NCBI RefSeq assembly: GCF_037392515.1
Contig: NC_090283.1
Location: forward strand, 39,758,249-39,822,248
Direction of reading: 5' to 3'
From: Haliotis asinina
Lineage: Eukaryota > Mollusca > Gastropoda > Lepetellida > Haliotidae
DNA: 64,000 nt
Both the position numbers and the translations under genes were made by a program. The notes below the pieces were generated by a model, which was not told the DNA's origin, searched no databases, and saw only the letters and a program-made list of their open reading frames with translations. Positions 37,651-48,604 of the stretch are shown in pieces (position 1 is the stretch's first letter; each line of letters starts with the position of its first letter).

Positions 37651-38627
37651 TGGCCATACAAACCGGATCTTTTACGACATTGCATGCTATGTTAATATAC
37701 ATGTCTGCTAGTTTTACACCAGTTTCGCGGCGGGACCATGTGATGTGGTAAGAGAGTCCTGTACGCATAATATATATTCGATCCAAAAATCTCCACCTAG
37801 GTATGCATTCAGTAACTATATATATTAATACAATGCATTATTTTGATATTTTTAATAAATTGAAACCTGTAAGGTTAATGTTTTTACTAAGATTGAATAA
37901 TTGCACATAATGCCGCATTAATTAGATAACCTTTCACTTTATATCCTTCACATAACTTTTCTCATTTTATCCTTTTTAAGTAAACATTCTTCTTGTTTGA
38001 TGGTAAATAGGATCTGTATATGAATACCATATGTACATATAAGTCTATTTACTACACGCACTTTCTCCTATTTTTCTACTCTGGCCTTCACTTCCTCGCC
38101 AATAAGACGATACTTTATTTCTTTAAAAATTATACAACATAAGCAGTACATTGCCTCTCCCCTCGCCGTGGTCAGGTTAGGAAACATGTGTCTCAAACTG
38201 ATTCAGTATCTCACTAGGTAAATATAACGCTTATATTCGCAGATGAATTGTAAATAACATTGGAACCATTAAGTGAATTGTTTGTATTTGTTTTAACAAG
38301 GAGTGCATTTTTGTCTGAGACACTATCTGCGTATTTTTATCTCAGACTGAGGAAATTGCCATTGTCGAGATAACCCTCACAGAGTTACCTCCCCTTCGAC
38401 CGAACTATTTCTCGATAACTGATGTCAATTATGTGTGTGTTGCCGACAGAGCATGCATAATCGACTGTTAGAGAATGGATATAAAACCAAGTGACGGAAT
38501 ATAATATGGTGAGATCAGCTATATTTGCTGAGAAATGAAACTGCATTCGAACAATGGAACAGGAATGAAATATAGCTATTCTAAAACAAAACATATGTTT
38601 CATTATAATCCTTCCAAATCACTGTAA

Positions 38628-38815
38628 AGTCGTTGTAGTAAGAAGCGATCAACTAGAGCGGGAGGTCAGACTCGATGACGTGGTTAGAGCTAGTCATCGT
38701 ATTCCAGTTGTGTAGGTAGGTGCTCATGATTTTGTTCACCGGATAGACTGGTTCAGACTCATGCATTTACAGACTGTCGTCATGAATTTGGAAGATTGCG
38801 GAGCGCGACCTGAAA
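38628..38815 (+). mobile_element. SINE family 2, old copy
   Basis: Sense but diverged copy: GTAAGAAGCGATCAACTAGA, GTCATCGTATTCCAGTTGTG, CATTTACAGACTGTCGTCAT and GATTGCGGAGCGCGACC. It is at the right end of duplicated copy B. Confidence 0.7.
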
Positions 38816-38819
38816 ACAA

Positions 38820-38952
38820 CACACGCAGTCACTGTCACACACACTCACACAAACACGCACTCACACAACATACTCACGAACACTGACACTCTCTCTCAAA
38901 CACATTACACGAACGAACGAACGAGCCAACCAACCAACCAACCAACCAACCA
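38820..38952. repeat. CA, ACGA and ACCA simple repeats
   Basis: Consecutive (CACA/CTCACA)n, (ACGA)n and (CCAA)n tracts, following the old SINE where its (TCAC)n tail would be. They may have grown from that tail. Confidence 0.85.
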
Positions 38953-39360
38953 GATATGTGAGATCTCCTGGTATGACCATCATTTTTACACCCATAAAGA
39001 TCTAGGTTAGAATCGATTTTTAGGAACCCATGCTCCTCAGTTCATGTAGCTGACAAATAACGGCTTTCAACAACAAACGTGGGGGAAAAGGCCCCCAAAA
39101 TCACGAGTTTCGTCCGGATATTGCTAAAAACGATGTTAAGGCTTGACATGTTTTCCTTATAACAAGTTATCAATATCCCCCTAAGAAGTGATACTGAAAG
39201 TAACTGCATCAATATTCAGAATCCTGTCCTCTAAACACCAGTTAAGATGCATCAACGAATATTTTGGCATAAGAACATGCAGAAATTTCCTGTATCGAAT
39301 GGGATAATCACACTCACACATTCGACACTTCATCCGTGCCTTCATCCATACACCCATAAC

Positions 39361-39943
39361 AGATACATACGTACATACGTGCGTGTACGAATGCATGAAT
39401 GCACACACACACAGAAAGAGAGAGAGAGAGAGAGCGAGAGAGACACAGAGAGAGACAGAGAGAGAGAGGCATAGAAGAAACATTAACTACCTACTTCACG
39501 TCACAGATGATCTGATATACTGCCATGTTTGTGCCAATGTTTCTTATCCTATTTGCAAACACCTGGTGTCATTAAAGATTCCAGCGATTCATTTACACGG
39601 TCACATTTTACTCCAAGAGTGGCGATGATTGTATATTGTTAGATACATACGTACATACGTACATACGTACATACATGCGTGTACGCATGCAAGAATACAC
39701 ACACACAGAAAGAGAGAGAGAGAGAGACAGAGAGAGAAAGAGAGAGAGAGAGGCGCATACACAGGCACACACAAACAGAAGTAAAATAAACGGCCTACGT
39801 CACGTCACAGATGATCTGATATACTGCCGTGTTTGTGCCAATGTTTTTTATCCTATTTGCAAACACCTGGTGTCATTAAAGATTCCAACGATTCATTTAC
39901 ACGGTCACATTTTACTCCAAGAATGGCGATGATTGTATATTGT
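39361..39943. repeat. 280-bp tandem duplication carrying microsatellites
   Basis: Two adjacent copies (39361-39640 and 39641-39943) each start AGATACATACGTACATACGT. Each has CA and GA tracts, then a unique part with GATGATCTGATATACTGCC and ACACCTGGTGTCATTAAAGA, and ends GTATATTGTT. The open frames in both copies are parallel by-products. Confidence 0.92.
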
Positions 39944-40173
39944 TATGACATGCTGTTTGCTCCCCTAGCTTGCTTCCCCTGGGAGATTCCAACCACCATC
40001 TGTGATACCCGTCCTGACATACCTTTTGAGACGACCCCTCCTACGTGTTTCTTGTTATAGTGATAGTGTGGCTCCTTGTTTACTACATCCTTAATAGTTT
40101 CAGTACTAAAGTTAGTACTTTTCTCTTGGGTGTCCTTGGATCCACCGTGTGTTGATGATGTCATTGTCTGTGT
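39943..40173 (-). CDS. Possible terminal exon, unknown gene
   Basis: On the minus strand an acceptor-like TGTGTTTTAG is followed by an open stretch of about 75 codons ending in TAA. It is polar and includes STHGGSKDTQEKS and ETIKDVVNKEPHYHYNKKH. I do not recognise the family. The stop sits at the border of the adjacent tandem duplication. It could equally be a chance frame; no partner exon was found. Confidence 0.25.
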   Translation of the reverse strand, partial: TQTMTSSTHGGSKDTQEKSTNFSTETIKDVVNKEPHYHYNKKHVGGVVSKGMSGRVSQMVVGISQGKQARGANSMS

Positions 40174-40288
40174 AACTAAAACACATGGGCTCAACTGTAT
40201 CTGGAAAAGCTGGAGTCTTTCCGGTACAACCAGTTGTGTCTGAGTGTATTTTGTTTGTTTGAAGTTACACACAACAATCAGCAATGCC

Positions 40289-40440
40289 TCGACTATATGC
40301 TGGCGGTCCGTTTATAACTAAGTCTCAATCAAACAAATAAGTGACCAACATCATGAGCATCAATCTACGCAACGGGATACGATGACATGTGTCAGCCAAG
40401 TCAACTGATCCGGTTAGTTGCCTCTCACGAGATGCCGAAG
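40289..40440 (-). mobile_element. SINE family 2, partial
   Basis: Antisense, with CTGGCGGTCCGTTTATAACT, ACCAACATCATGAGCATCAA, GATGACATGTGTCAGCCAAG and a TAGTTGCCTCTCACGA block. Both ends are missing. Confidence 0.78.
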
Positions 40441-41020
40441 GGTTTCTTCCCACTAAGTAGAATTCTGGAAACACTGGAGTGAGCTTGAGGTGCATTACCA
40501 TTAGTTGAACAAAGGCCATTTTCAGTTTTTTAGTGCACCAAATATTGCCAATTAAAGATGCATATTCTACTATGTGCACAATTCAATTCTGACTCTATCA
40601 ATATCACTATAGTCATAATTCATATTGCAAATTTTACATTATTCATTCAGTTAGATATCCTATCCTACCAATAGGTTGTATTATCATATCTATCTTCCAG
40701 GGTGGACAGCTCTCTCTGGAGGCCTTGATATTTCTTTTGTCTTTGCAGTCAGTCTCTGGTCAGTGCCTTGTTTCTAGTGGTACAAAATGTCCTGAAGTGC
40801 TTTCTGGTTGTAACAGGCTAAGTGAACATACTTCTCATCCTATGGTACCATCAAGGAGACAAACCAGAGAAATGTTGTACAAATAAACTTCATAAGAGTT
40901 GACAGATAAATCCCATTCATACAGTATAAGGAGTTTTTGTTCTGAACTTTTGTTATATTAAAATGATCAATAAATATCAAACTTAGACACATGCTGGAAT
41001 CAACGTCATTTGTAGATATC
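40441..41020. other. Non-coding, nothing certain
   Basis: An open stretch of about 60 codons after an acceptor-like TCTATCTTCCAG (40701-40886, plus strand) has no family resemblance. Nothing else recognised. Confidence 0.35.
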
Positions 41021-41290
41021 CAAGATGTGTTTCGAACACAGGGCTGTAGACACTGTGAGTCTATTGCACCATATAGCTGTGTTCTGAACACAGGATTGAA
41101 GAAACTGCTAATCATTTGTGTCATGAATAATCCAGATTTATTCTGAACACAGGGTTGAAGACACTGCTAGTTATTTGTATCATGCATAACCCAGATGCGT
41201 TCTGAACACAGGGTTGAAGACACTGCTAGTTATTTGTATCATGAATAACCCATATGTGTTCTGAACACAGAAGTGAAGACATTGATAATC
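41020..41290. repeat. 59-bp tandem repeat, about 4.5 copies
   Basis: TTCTGAACACAG recurs at 41082, 41141, 41200 and 41259 (period 59), with a more diverged unit before. Confidence 0.92.
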
Positions 41291-41454
41291 ACAACTAACT
41301 TGTTCACAGAATTGCCACTGTAGCACTACCACATTTCCTTTTACCAGTTAATCAGTCACTTTGAAATTCAAATCCAAATCTTTAACAGAAATGTTTTACT
41401 GCTTTGTTTGAGATAAGAAAAATATGAGTCACGTTGGTGGGTCGACATGTGCTG

Positions 41455-41795
41455 GTTATTACTACTTTACGGTTTACTATTGTGTCCTGTCATGCTGATA
41501 TCAGTCTGTGATGCAGTAAGTCGCTGTACAGTGTTTACTCTTTGTTACCTTGCTGTTTACCACTGTGTCTTGTCATGCTGCTATCAGACTGTGATACAGT
41601 GAGTCGCTGTACAGCTTTTACTCTTTGTTACCTTGTGGTTTACCAGTGGGTCCTTTCATTCTGATATCAGTCTGTGATGCAGTAAGTGTCTGTACAGTGT
41701 TTACCCTTTGTTACCTTGTGGTGTCCCACTGTGTCCTGTCATGCTGATATCAGACTGTGCTCCAGTGAGTGGCTGCACAGTGTTTAACGTTGACA
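41455..41795. repeat. 83-84-bp tandem repeat, four copies
   Basis: Units contain CTTTGTTACCTTG and GATATCAGWCTGTG. Matching points at 41533, 41617, 41700 and 41783 give periods of 84, 83 and 83. Confidence 0.9.
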
Positions 41796-42129
41796 ATTAT
41801 GATTTCATAATACTAATACCTCTGTCACAATGGTATTGGACCTTGCTAGAGTCACCGAAAGCTGAGTCATCACACTGTAGATGGTGATTTATGCTAGAAA
41901 GTAATAAGCGGAATACTAATGGTGAAATACCATTTTATGTAGCTGTACTTACGTATCAAACTTGTTATCACTAGTTTACAGGGAAGGTCATATAGTTTGG
42001 ATATATATGCTAACTGACTAAAATGTAGATGGCATCATGATATAACAGAACATAGAGTTATGAAGATCGTTTTAACAAGAAGGATACAACTGTAACACAA
42101 TTTGGATCACTGCAAACTGAAGTGTATCC

Positions 42130-42930
42130 CTAAAACATGCAGTAGATCACTCACTTAAAGTGCATCATTAACAAAGTAGACTGCTGAAGTAAGTAACTGT
42201 AACATGAAGAAGATCTCTGTAAATACAAAGCAAAAGAAAAACATGACTACCTCAATGAAGACTTCTGTAAGGTGATGTAAACCACTGTAGTGTAAAGCAG
42301 ATTACAGCAACTTGAAGCAGATCATGCTAACTGGAAGTAGATAGCTGCAGCATGAAGATCACGGTGACAAGAAGCATATCACTGTAACATGAAGTAGATC
42401 ACTGGAACATACAGTAGTTTACTGTAACAAAGTATGTCACTGTAACATGAAGGAGATCACTGTAACATAATGTAGATCACTCCAACATAAAGAGAACCAG
42501 TGTAACATGAGGTAGGTCATTGTAACTAGAAGCAGATCACTTGTTCTGAATTCGGCTCAGTTCCTGTTTTACATGGAGCCGGTTTTGTCATGTTTCGTAT
42601 GTTTTTGCGAATTCAGTTGTCTTTTTTTATTGTAACCCAGCCGATGTAGCGGCACGATTGAAAAATAGTAGCAGATTAAACTGTACAAACGAAGTATTTC
42701 ACGGGTTAACCTTAATTTTTCAACATGGGCCAATCAAAAGCATAGCATCACTGTAGCATACAGTGCATCACCGTAACTAAAAGCAGATCTCTGTAACAAG
42801 AAGTTGATTGCTGACAAGTAGATCACTGTAGCAAGATGTAGATCACTGTAACATGAAGTAGATCACTGTAAAATGAAGTAGATCAGTAGATTGCTATAAA
42901 AAGAAAATAGGTCACTGTAACCCATAACCC
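42130..42930. repeat. About 20-bp degenerate tandem repeat
   Basis: Many imperfect copies of a unit near AGATCACTGTAACATGAAGT, interrupted at about 42545-42740 by non-repeat sequence. No coding potential. Confidence 0.85.
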
Positions 42931-43447
42931 ATGTACACCAAAGTAGCATAATGGCAATTATGGTACCGTGACTGACAACCCAGTCTATCATCATATAGGG
43001 CCTAGTAACTTTCCTCTATGCATCTATCCTTTTAAACAGGTTATTTGTACATGGATGACAAAATGCTGAGAGGACTTGACAGTTGTTTGAAAGTTTGGTT
43101 AATCTTTGTTTCCTTTCAGTAAAATATGAGAAGACTTTTTTGTACCAGACATCAGGTACTCAGCTCATGGCTTATACACTCAGGGGCAAAAGAAACGATA
43201 CCAAACTTATAAAAGTCATAAATGGTGTTTGGACGTCAATATTATGGGAAATTATGGCTAGGGACATTCACCCGAATGCAATAAGGCTGGCGCAATGAAA
43301 CAAGGATGCACGTGCAAAACAAGAAGCCAGAAAAACTTATTCACAATAGTTTAGTGCACATGCACGCATGATACACCTACTATATTCGGTATAAAAGCAC
43401 ATGAAAATGTTTGTCGACATTTACATTTTGCGATTACATTTGCGACC

Positions 43448-44005
43448 ATGCCGAGATTATCGACAGTAGAGAGAGAAAGGGCAATTGGCAACTTGACGGT
43501 ACTAACACTCACTTCGCAAGGATCTTTGGCTGTAGCCGACTTACAATAACCAGGCTAATGACCCGTTACAGACTGACAGGCAGGACACAGGACAGGCCGA
43601 GGAGTGGCAGACCTCGGGTCATGAACCCAGCTGAAGATCAGTACGTGAAGATCAGCCCACTGCATTTGCGCAATTCTCACTGTGACGTCATCAGCAGCGA
43701 CTGCCCTGGGTCATCGTATCAGCCGGAGGACTGTGTCCAGGAGACTTCATGAGCATGGTATCCGAGCCTACAGACCCTACACTGGCCTCAACATCGACAT
43801 CAACAGGTGAGATGGGCACGTGTCGTTCAAGGTTGGCAGAGCAGACAGTGGGATAGTCTTGTTTACAGACGAGAGCAGATACCTCCTGAACAGACCTGAC
43901 GGCAGGCAACGAGTGCATCTACGCAGGGGAGAGCGGACGGCACGTTGCTACGTGCAGGAGGTTGAGTCGTTTGGAGAGGGGGCGTTATGGTGTGGGGAGG
44001 ATATG
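43448..44005 (+). pseudogene. Transposase of element A, N-terminal part
   Basis: Starts MPRLSTVERERAIGNL, then continues in other frames with FARIFGCSRLTITRLMTRY (helix-turn-helix type), a GRPRV linker, GHRISRRTVSRRL, WARVVQGWQ and FTDESRY, which carries the first catalytic aspartate. At least three frame changes are visible. It ends in a decayed MVWGG motif where element B is inserted. The rest resumes at 45307. Confidence 0.85.
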
Positions 44006-44007
44006 TA

Positions 44008-45304
44008 CAGTATGGTTCAAAATTATTGAGAATAGCTAAAGCATTTCATATTATTAAACGAGAACAAATCGGATAAAATTGAATGTATTGTGAAAGTGAA
44101 CTGACCTTTTCATGTTGTGTAGGTAACAATTTAATATTTTATCAAGTCTCCTTGAGCTTCACGGCACAGTCTAAGACGGGTAGGCATACTTCCTATCAGA
44201 GAGGTTAGTGTCTCGTGAGTTATGCTGTCCCAGTATCGGACCACTTCTCTCTTCATGTCTTCAATTTTTGTCAACCCCTTTTGATTCACACATTCCTTCA
44301 TCATCCCCCAAATGTTCTCAATGTGATTTAAGTCAGGACTATATGCAGGAAATGGTAATGCAGTCACATTTTTCTCCTGAAACCACTGCTTGGCATGTTT
44401 TGCGGTGTGTTTAGGATCATTATCTTGCTGCAAAATCCAGTCATTTCCATAAAACACATGTGTACTTGGAAGGAGAAAATTATCTAATATGTTAGTGTAG
44501 CGTTGACTTGTCAGATTTCCCTCAAACACACACAGCGGGGTCGTTCCTAATAAGGATATCCCTCCCCATACATGAAACTATGGGTTGTATTTAGGTCGTC
44601 GATACAACGATGCTGACGCAGACTTTGTCCGCATTTTCACATTATTGGGATATACCCATATTGAGCTTTCATCAGTTAAAATCACATTTTCCCAGTCAAA
44701 GTTTTCATGTGCCAAACACCACTCAACACGCCTGTCTTTATGTTCTTGTTTCATGAGAGGAGAAGGAATTCCAGTCTTTTTCTCCCATCCAAGATCAATC
44801 AAATTTCTTCTAACTGTAGATTTTGATACAACTGTTGATCCCCTTTCTATCATTTCATACCTGATGTTGGAGATGCTTGCCCTTTGCCTTTTAGACGCTA
44901 AAATTCCCAGCCGGACGCGATCTGAGAAGTCCAATTTTCTGGGTCTCCCTGCTCCTTTCTGGTGCCCCAAATCCTTTCCCTCTTTCAAATTCTTCCTAAT
45001 CCTATACACAGTAGAAAGAGGAGTTCCTGTTCTCTCTGCCAATGTATTTACATCATCAATTCCTTGATTACACAACTCAAAAATCAACCTTCTTTTATCT
45101 TCAGCAGACATTGTTGACAGTGCTGAGGAAAATGACGTCTGCTACAAATTCAGGGGAGGTAACTCTAATTGTACTATACTCAGTAGGCCAAGATGAGTTA
45201 CCTCCCTTATACCATTACTTAGTTTTAAGTATCAGTGAATCAGTTGAGGTGTTAGGATAGCTCAAAGTAAGAAGAAAAATTCTCAATAATTATGAACCAG
45301 ACTA
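44008..45304 (-). mobile_element. Tc1/mariner element B, nested in A
   Basis: About 1.3 kb between TA at 44006-44007 and 45305-45306. Inverted ends share GGTTCAWAATTATTGAGAAT. It lies inside the transposase gene of element A, in the opposite orientation. Its ends differ from those of A and C, so it is a different family. Confidence 0.93.
44131..45111 (-). pseudogene. Transposase of element B, one stop codon
   Basis: About 326 codons from MSAEDKRRLIFELC. The DNA-binding part has a helix-turn-helix (STVYRIRKNLKEG), GRPRK and a second helix-turn-helix. The catalytic part has VILTDESS (first D), ILQQDNDPKHTA (second D) and YSPDLNHIENIW (E), with 34 residues between the second D and the E, so DD34E as in Tc1. 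One in-frame TAG at 44578 follows RRPKYNP, just before the FHVWGG motif; otherwise the frame is whole. It is probably inactive but young. Confidence 0.9.
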
Positions 45305-45306
45305 TA

Positions 45307-45731
45307 TATGACGGAATGACAGATCTGGTTGTTGTGGATGGGAATTTGAATGGGCAGCGTTTTTCGACCAAGTCCTTCGGCCAGTTGTTTTACCCTTCCT
45401 GCAACAGAATCCAAGAACCGTCTTTCAACAGGACCACGCCCCATGTCACACAGCTGAACATGTTCAAGGCTTTCTAAACGCTAACAACGTTGTTATCCTG
45501 CCATGGCCATCACGCTCTCCGGATCCTTCACCCATTGAGCATTTGTGGGACCATCTTTGGAGACAGATTCGTGCCAGACAAGTCGCCCCAGTGAACAGGC
45601 AAACCCTCATCCAAGTGTTGAGGGAGGAATGGAACAGGTTACCTCCTCACTTGATCAGATGTCTGACCTCATCTCTTCGACGTCGTGTTAGAGCCTGTAT
45701 TTATGCCGGTGGTGACCACACTCGATATTGA
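45307..45731 (+). pseudogene. Transposase of element A, C-terminal part
   Basis: Continues element A after the element B insertion: MTDLVVVDGNLNGQRF, a frame change, VFQQDHAPCHTA (second catalytic D) and SPDPSPIEHLWD (E, 34 residues later). It ends YAGGDHTRY and stop. Spacing and motifs match the DD34E class. Confidence 0.88.
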
Positions 45732-45803
45732 CTCACATGCGTGTCTCTGTGTCACTGACATTGTCTTATCTCATAAAACTGGAGTGATCGAATACAGAAC
45801 ATA

Positions 45804-47345
45804 TACTGAACTACAAAAGAAACGTCGCACTTTTCAAAGTCATCTTACTCACACCTGATGTGGAATTTGATAGGTTGACTCACAGTTTATGCTATTGTAA
45901 CATTACAAATATGGCACTGACCATTAATAACACATCATTTTAGAGAAATGAGATTTCTGAGTAGGATTCAAACTCATACCCTTTCCGTGAACATGGTAAT
46001 GCTCTCGAACGCAACTTTCTGAAAAGCATGATGCACGTGCAAATCCCTGGTCTAGTGGGTGTAAAAAGGATCCCAAACCATCACCCTGTTATTCGATTCC
46101 TGATCACTGTCACCATGCCACGTTTGACTCGAAATGAGAGGGAACAAGCCATCGGACGTCTTCACGCTGGTCAACGTCCACGGGTCATTGCCAACGACTT
46201 CAACAGTAGTGTTCGGACAGTCGAGAGACTGCAGGAGCGGTACAATGCAACCAACAGCACTAACGACCGTCAGCGCAGTGGCCGTCCCAGGGTAACAACA
46301 GCACGTCAAGATCGTCATCTTCATCGGGAGCACTTGCAGGATCGCTTCCGCACAGCGACAGAATCGGCTCGAGCGACTGTTGGAACCCACAGCAGACCCA
46401 TTTCTGCAGCAACAGTTCGTCGTCGGCTGAGAACGTTCAACCTGGCCTGTCGACATCCTGCTCAGGGTCTTGTCCTGACAGTTTGACATCGTCGGGAACG
46501 TGGTCTGTGGGCCCAACAACATCGGAACTGGCGCTATCAGCAGTGGAGGACTGTCATCTTTTCAGACGAGAGTCGTTACTGCATATCCGTGGCAGATGGC
46601 AGAGCCAGAGTTTGGAGAAGGAGGGGTGAACGGTACATTGATGCATGTCTTATGGAGAGGGACTCGTGGGGAGGACCAAGCATCATGGTTTGGGGTGGCA
46701 TTAGACTGAACCACAAACTTGGACCCCAGGTCTTCCAGAATATTGGTCCAGGTCGAGGAAATGGAGTGACTGCTGTCCGTTACATCGATCAAGTGTTAAG
46801 AGCGCACGTTGTGCCACATTTCGCCCGTCATCCAAACCACGTGTTTCAACAGGATAATGCGCGTGCTCACACAGCCAGGATAACGAGGGACTTCTTCCAA
46901 CAGCACAACATCCGTACATTGCCCTGGCCTGCTCTAAGTCCAGATCTGAACCCAACTGAGCACCTCTGGGATGGAATTCAGAGAAGGATGAATGACCTTC
47001 GACCAAGGCCGACAACTGCTGCAGAACTCACGGCAGGTTTTCTCAGAGTATGGAATGCTATCCCCATGGCCTTCATCAACCACTTGACACACTCCATGTA
47101 TAGGCGTTGCATGGCAGTTATCAACGCAAATGGTGGTCACACACGCTACTGACTTCAACCCTGAATGTCAAGGACATGACCTCATCATGTGGCACCATGT
47201 GTTGTCAGACTTGTTTCTGGTGTACTTGTTAATCAACAGGACAAAACAGTTCCTTCAATTTCAACCTTAAATAAGAAATATGTTTCCACATAAATAAAAC
47301 AGTTTGAAATATGTACATGTACGACGTTTCTTTTGTAGTTCAGTG
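45804..47345 (+). mobile_element. Tc1/mariner element C, nested in A
   Basis: About 1.54 kb between TA at 45802-45803 and 47346-47347. Inverted ends read (T/C)ACTGAACTACAAAAGAAAC then G. It is inserted in the 3' non-coding part of element A, in the same orientation. The inner end core CAAAAGAAACG is shared with element A ends, so A and C are related families. Confidence 0.93.
46115..47152 (+). pseudogene. Transposase of element C, one stop codon
   Basis: 345 codons from MPRLTRNEREQAIG. It has a helix-turn-helix (VRTVERLQERY), GRPRV, a second helix-turn-helix (ISAATVRRRL), IFSDESRY (first D), MVWGG, VFQQDNARAHTA (second D) and SPDLNPTEHLWD (E, 34 residues later), ending NGGHTRY. The only defect is TGA at 46484-46486, where an arginine CGA would fit (a CpG-type change). 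The sequence is otherwise intact, so this is a recently active element. Confidence 0.92.
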
Positions 47346-47823
47346 TATAAATATCATGTGGTTTTATGTCATTAGCTCTCGCAATTATTGACCTCTTTTA
47401 ATGAATTTGATGTTCCACACTCTTCACCTATTTGTCTTCGAATTACAACATTGATGTTTTGTTTATATTTTGTCATCTTTGATTAATTGGCTTAAAAATG
47501 TGGTATCGTTTCTTTTGCTCCTAAGTGTATATAACAGAACCCACATGGCTCCTGATATCTGTCTCTCAATGGAACCCATCTGCTGACATGTAAACAATGG
47601 TCGTTGTAATATTGATGTTCTGAACACAGAGATGAGCCAATCAACAGTCCTGTTTTTGTTTCATTACTTACTCTGCAGATCGCCGAGTGGTGATGGTCGA
47701 CACATGAACTACACAGCCCTACAGTTCAGCATCTCTGATCTCTGATCACTGAGATTATGACCACCTGTTTAAGATGATTGTTCATTTCCCTTCTTTTATG
47801 TATGTGTGGCCATATCTCCCCAG

Positions 47824-47919
47824 ATCCAAGTGTTCCTTCAAGATCTGAACCAGATTACAGTTGAGATCCGCCGCATGGACCTGTCTGGTGCGTCCATCAT
47901 CCCTCCATCGTCCAGCTGA
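47824..47919 (+). CDS. Possible terminal coding exon, unknown host gene
   Basis: After the acceptor-like CATATCTCCCCAG there are 31 codons and a TGA. They include IQVFLQDLNQITVEIRRMD and a short serine/proline end. The codons look protein-like (helical, then a SGASIIPPSSS tail). I cannot name the gene. If real, the Tc1 nest and the minisatellites at 41-43 kb would lie in its intron or upstream. No partner exon was identified. Confidence 0.4.
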   Translation: MQVFLQDLNQITVEIRRMDLSGASIIPPSSS

Positions 47920-48604
47920 AGCTCCTACTTCTTGTACTTCCACTTTATTATCAGGAAACATTATGTAAACTCTCAAGAGATGAGAGCTGCATACTTTAAT
48001 GTGGTACTGTTAAAATAGGAAATTACTTTTGACATAAATGTACTAAATTAAAATGAGTATTTCGGACAAACTAGAATAGACTAATTGATTTTTCATTAAT
48101 TGGTCATGGGGCATTTTACAGGTAAGATAATCTTCAGTGTTAACATGAGCAGTTCTTATTTGGAAGCAATTATTATCGTTACTTCAGGAGTATCATTGTT
48201 TTGTGTTTTTTTCTTCCTGTTTATGAAAGGATTCTAATAATACACACCAGTTGGTCTCTTGTCAATTTTACTTCAACAACTCGGGCAGTTTAGATATCAT
48301 ATTTATATGTTGCAATACATTCCTGCTTTGCAGTTATATGATGATATACATACATGCAAGTTTCACCTGTCAAAGAACCATTGTCACCCACAAATTTACA
48401 CACTGATGTATGTTGTTTGCATATTTGAATTCAGATTTTGAATGAATGTGTATAAATATGTTGTACATAAACATTTGAAGACTCTAAGACAGTTATGGTC
48501 TTTTATTGAAGCAATTTGTTACACAAAGTAACATTAGCAGCATAAACCTATCAGAATAGATGTGACACGATCCTGTTGCAGTTGGGTTAAAAACCCTGAT
48601 GTCT

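Larger units (their letters stand above)
30680..38640. repeat. Segmental duplication, copy B
   Basis: Second copy of the TRIM-containing segment, same orientation, shortened to about 8 kb by deletions relative to copy A. It starts abruptly inside the SPRY exon. It carries the shared SINEs at 31993, 32938 and 33750, but lacks the 15-bp minisatellite and the full-length SINE seen in copy A. It has its own 144-bp tandem duplication at 34043-34330. Confidence 0.88.
43177..47527 (+). mobile_element. Tc1/mariner element A, host of a transposon nest
   Basis: Inverted ends begin CACTCAGGGGCAAAAGAAAC on the left (43177). On the right they read, in reverse complement, CACTTAGGAGCAAAAGAAAC (ending 47527); both continue GATACC. 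They are flanked by TA at 43175-43176 and 47528-47529. Without the nested elements B and C and their TA duplications, A is about 1.5 kb, the usual size for Tc1 elements. Its transposase is broken by several frameshifts. It is the oldest of the three. Confidence 0.92.

Noticed and set aside
44585-45067. 160-codon plus-strand frame
   Set aside because: Antisense shadow of the element B transposase.
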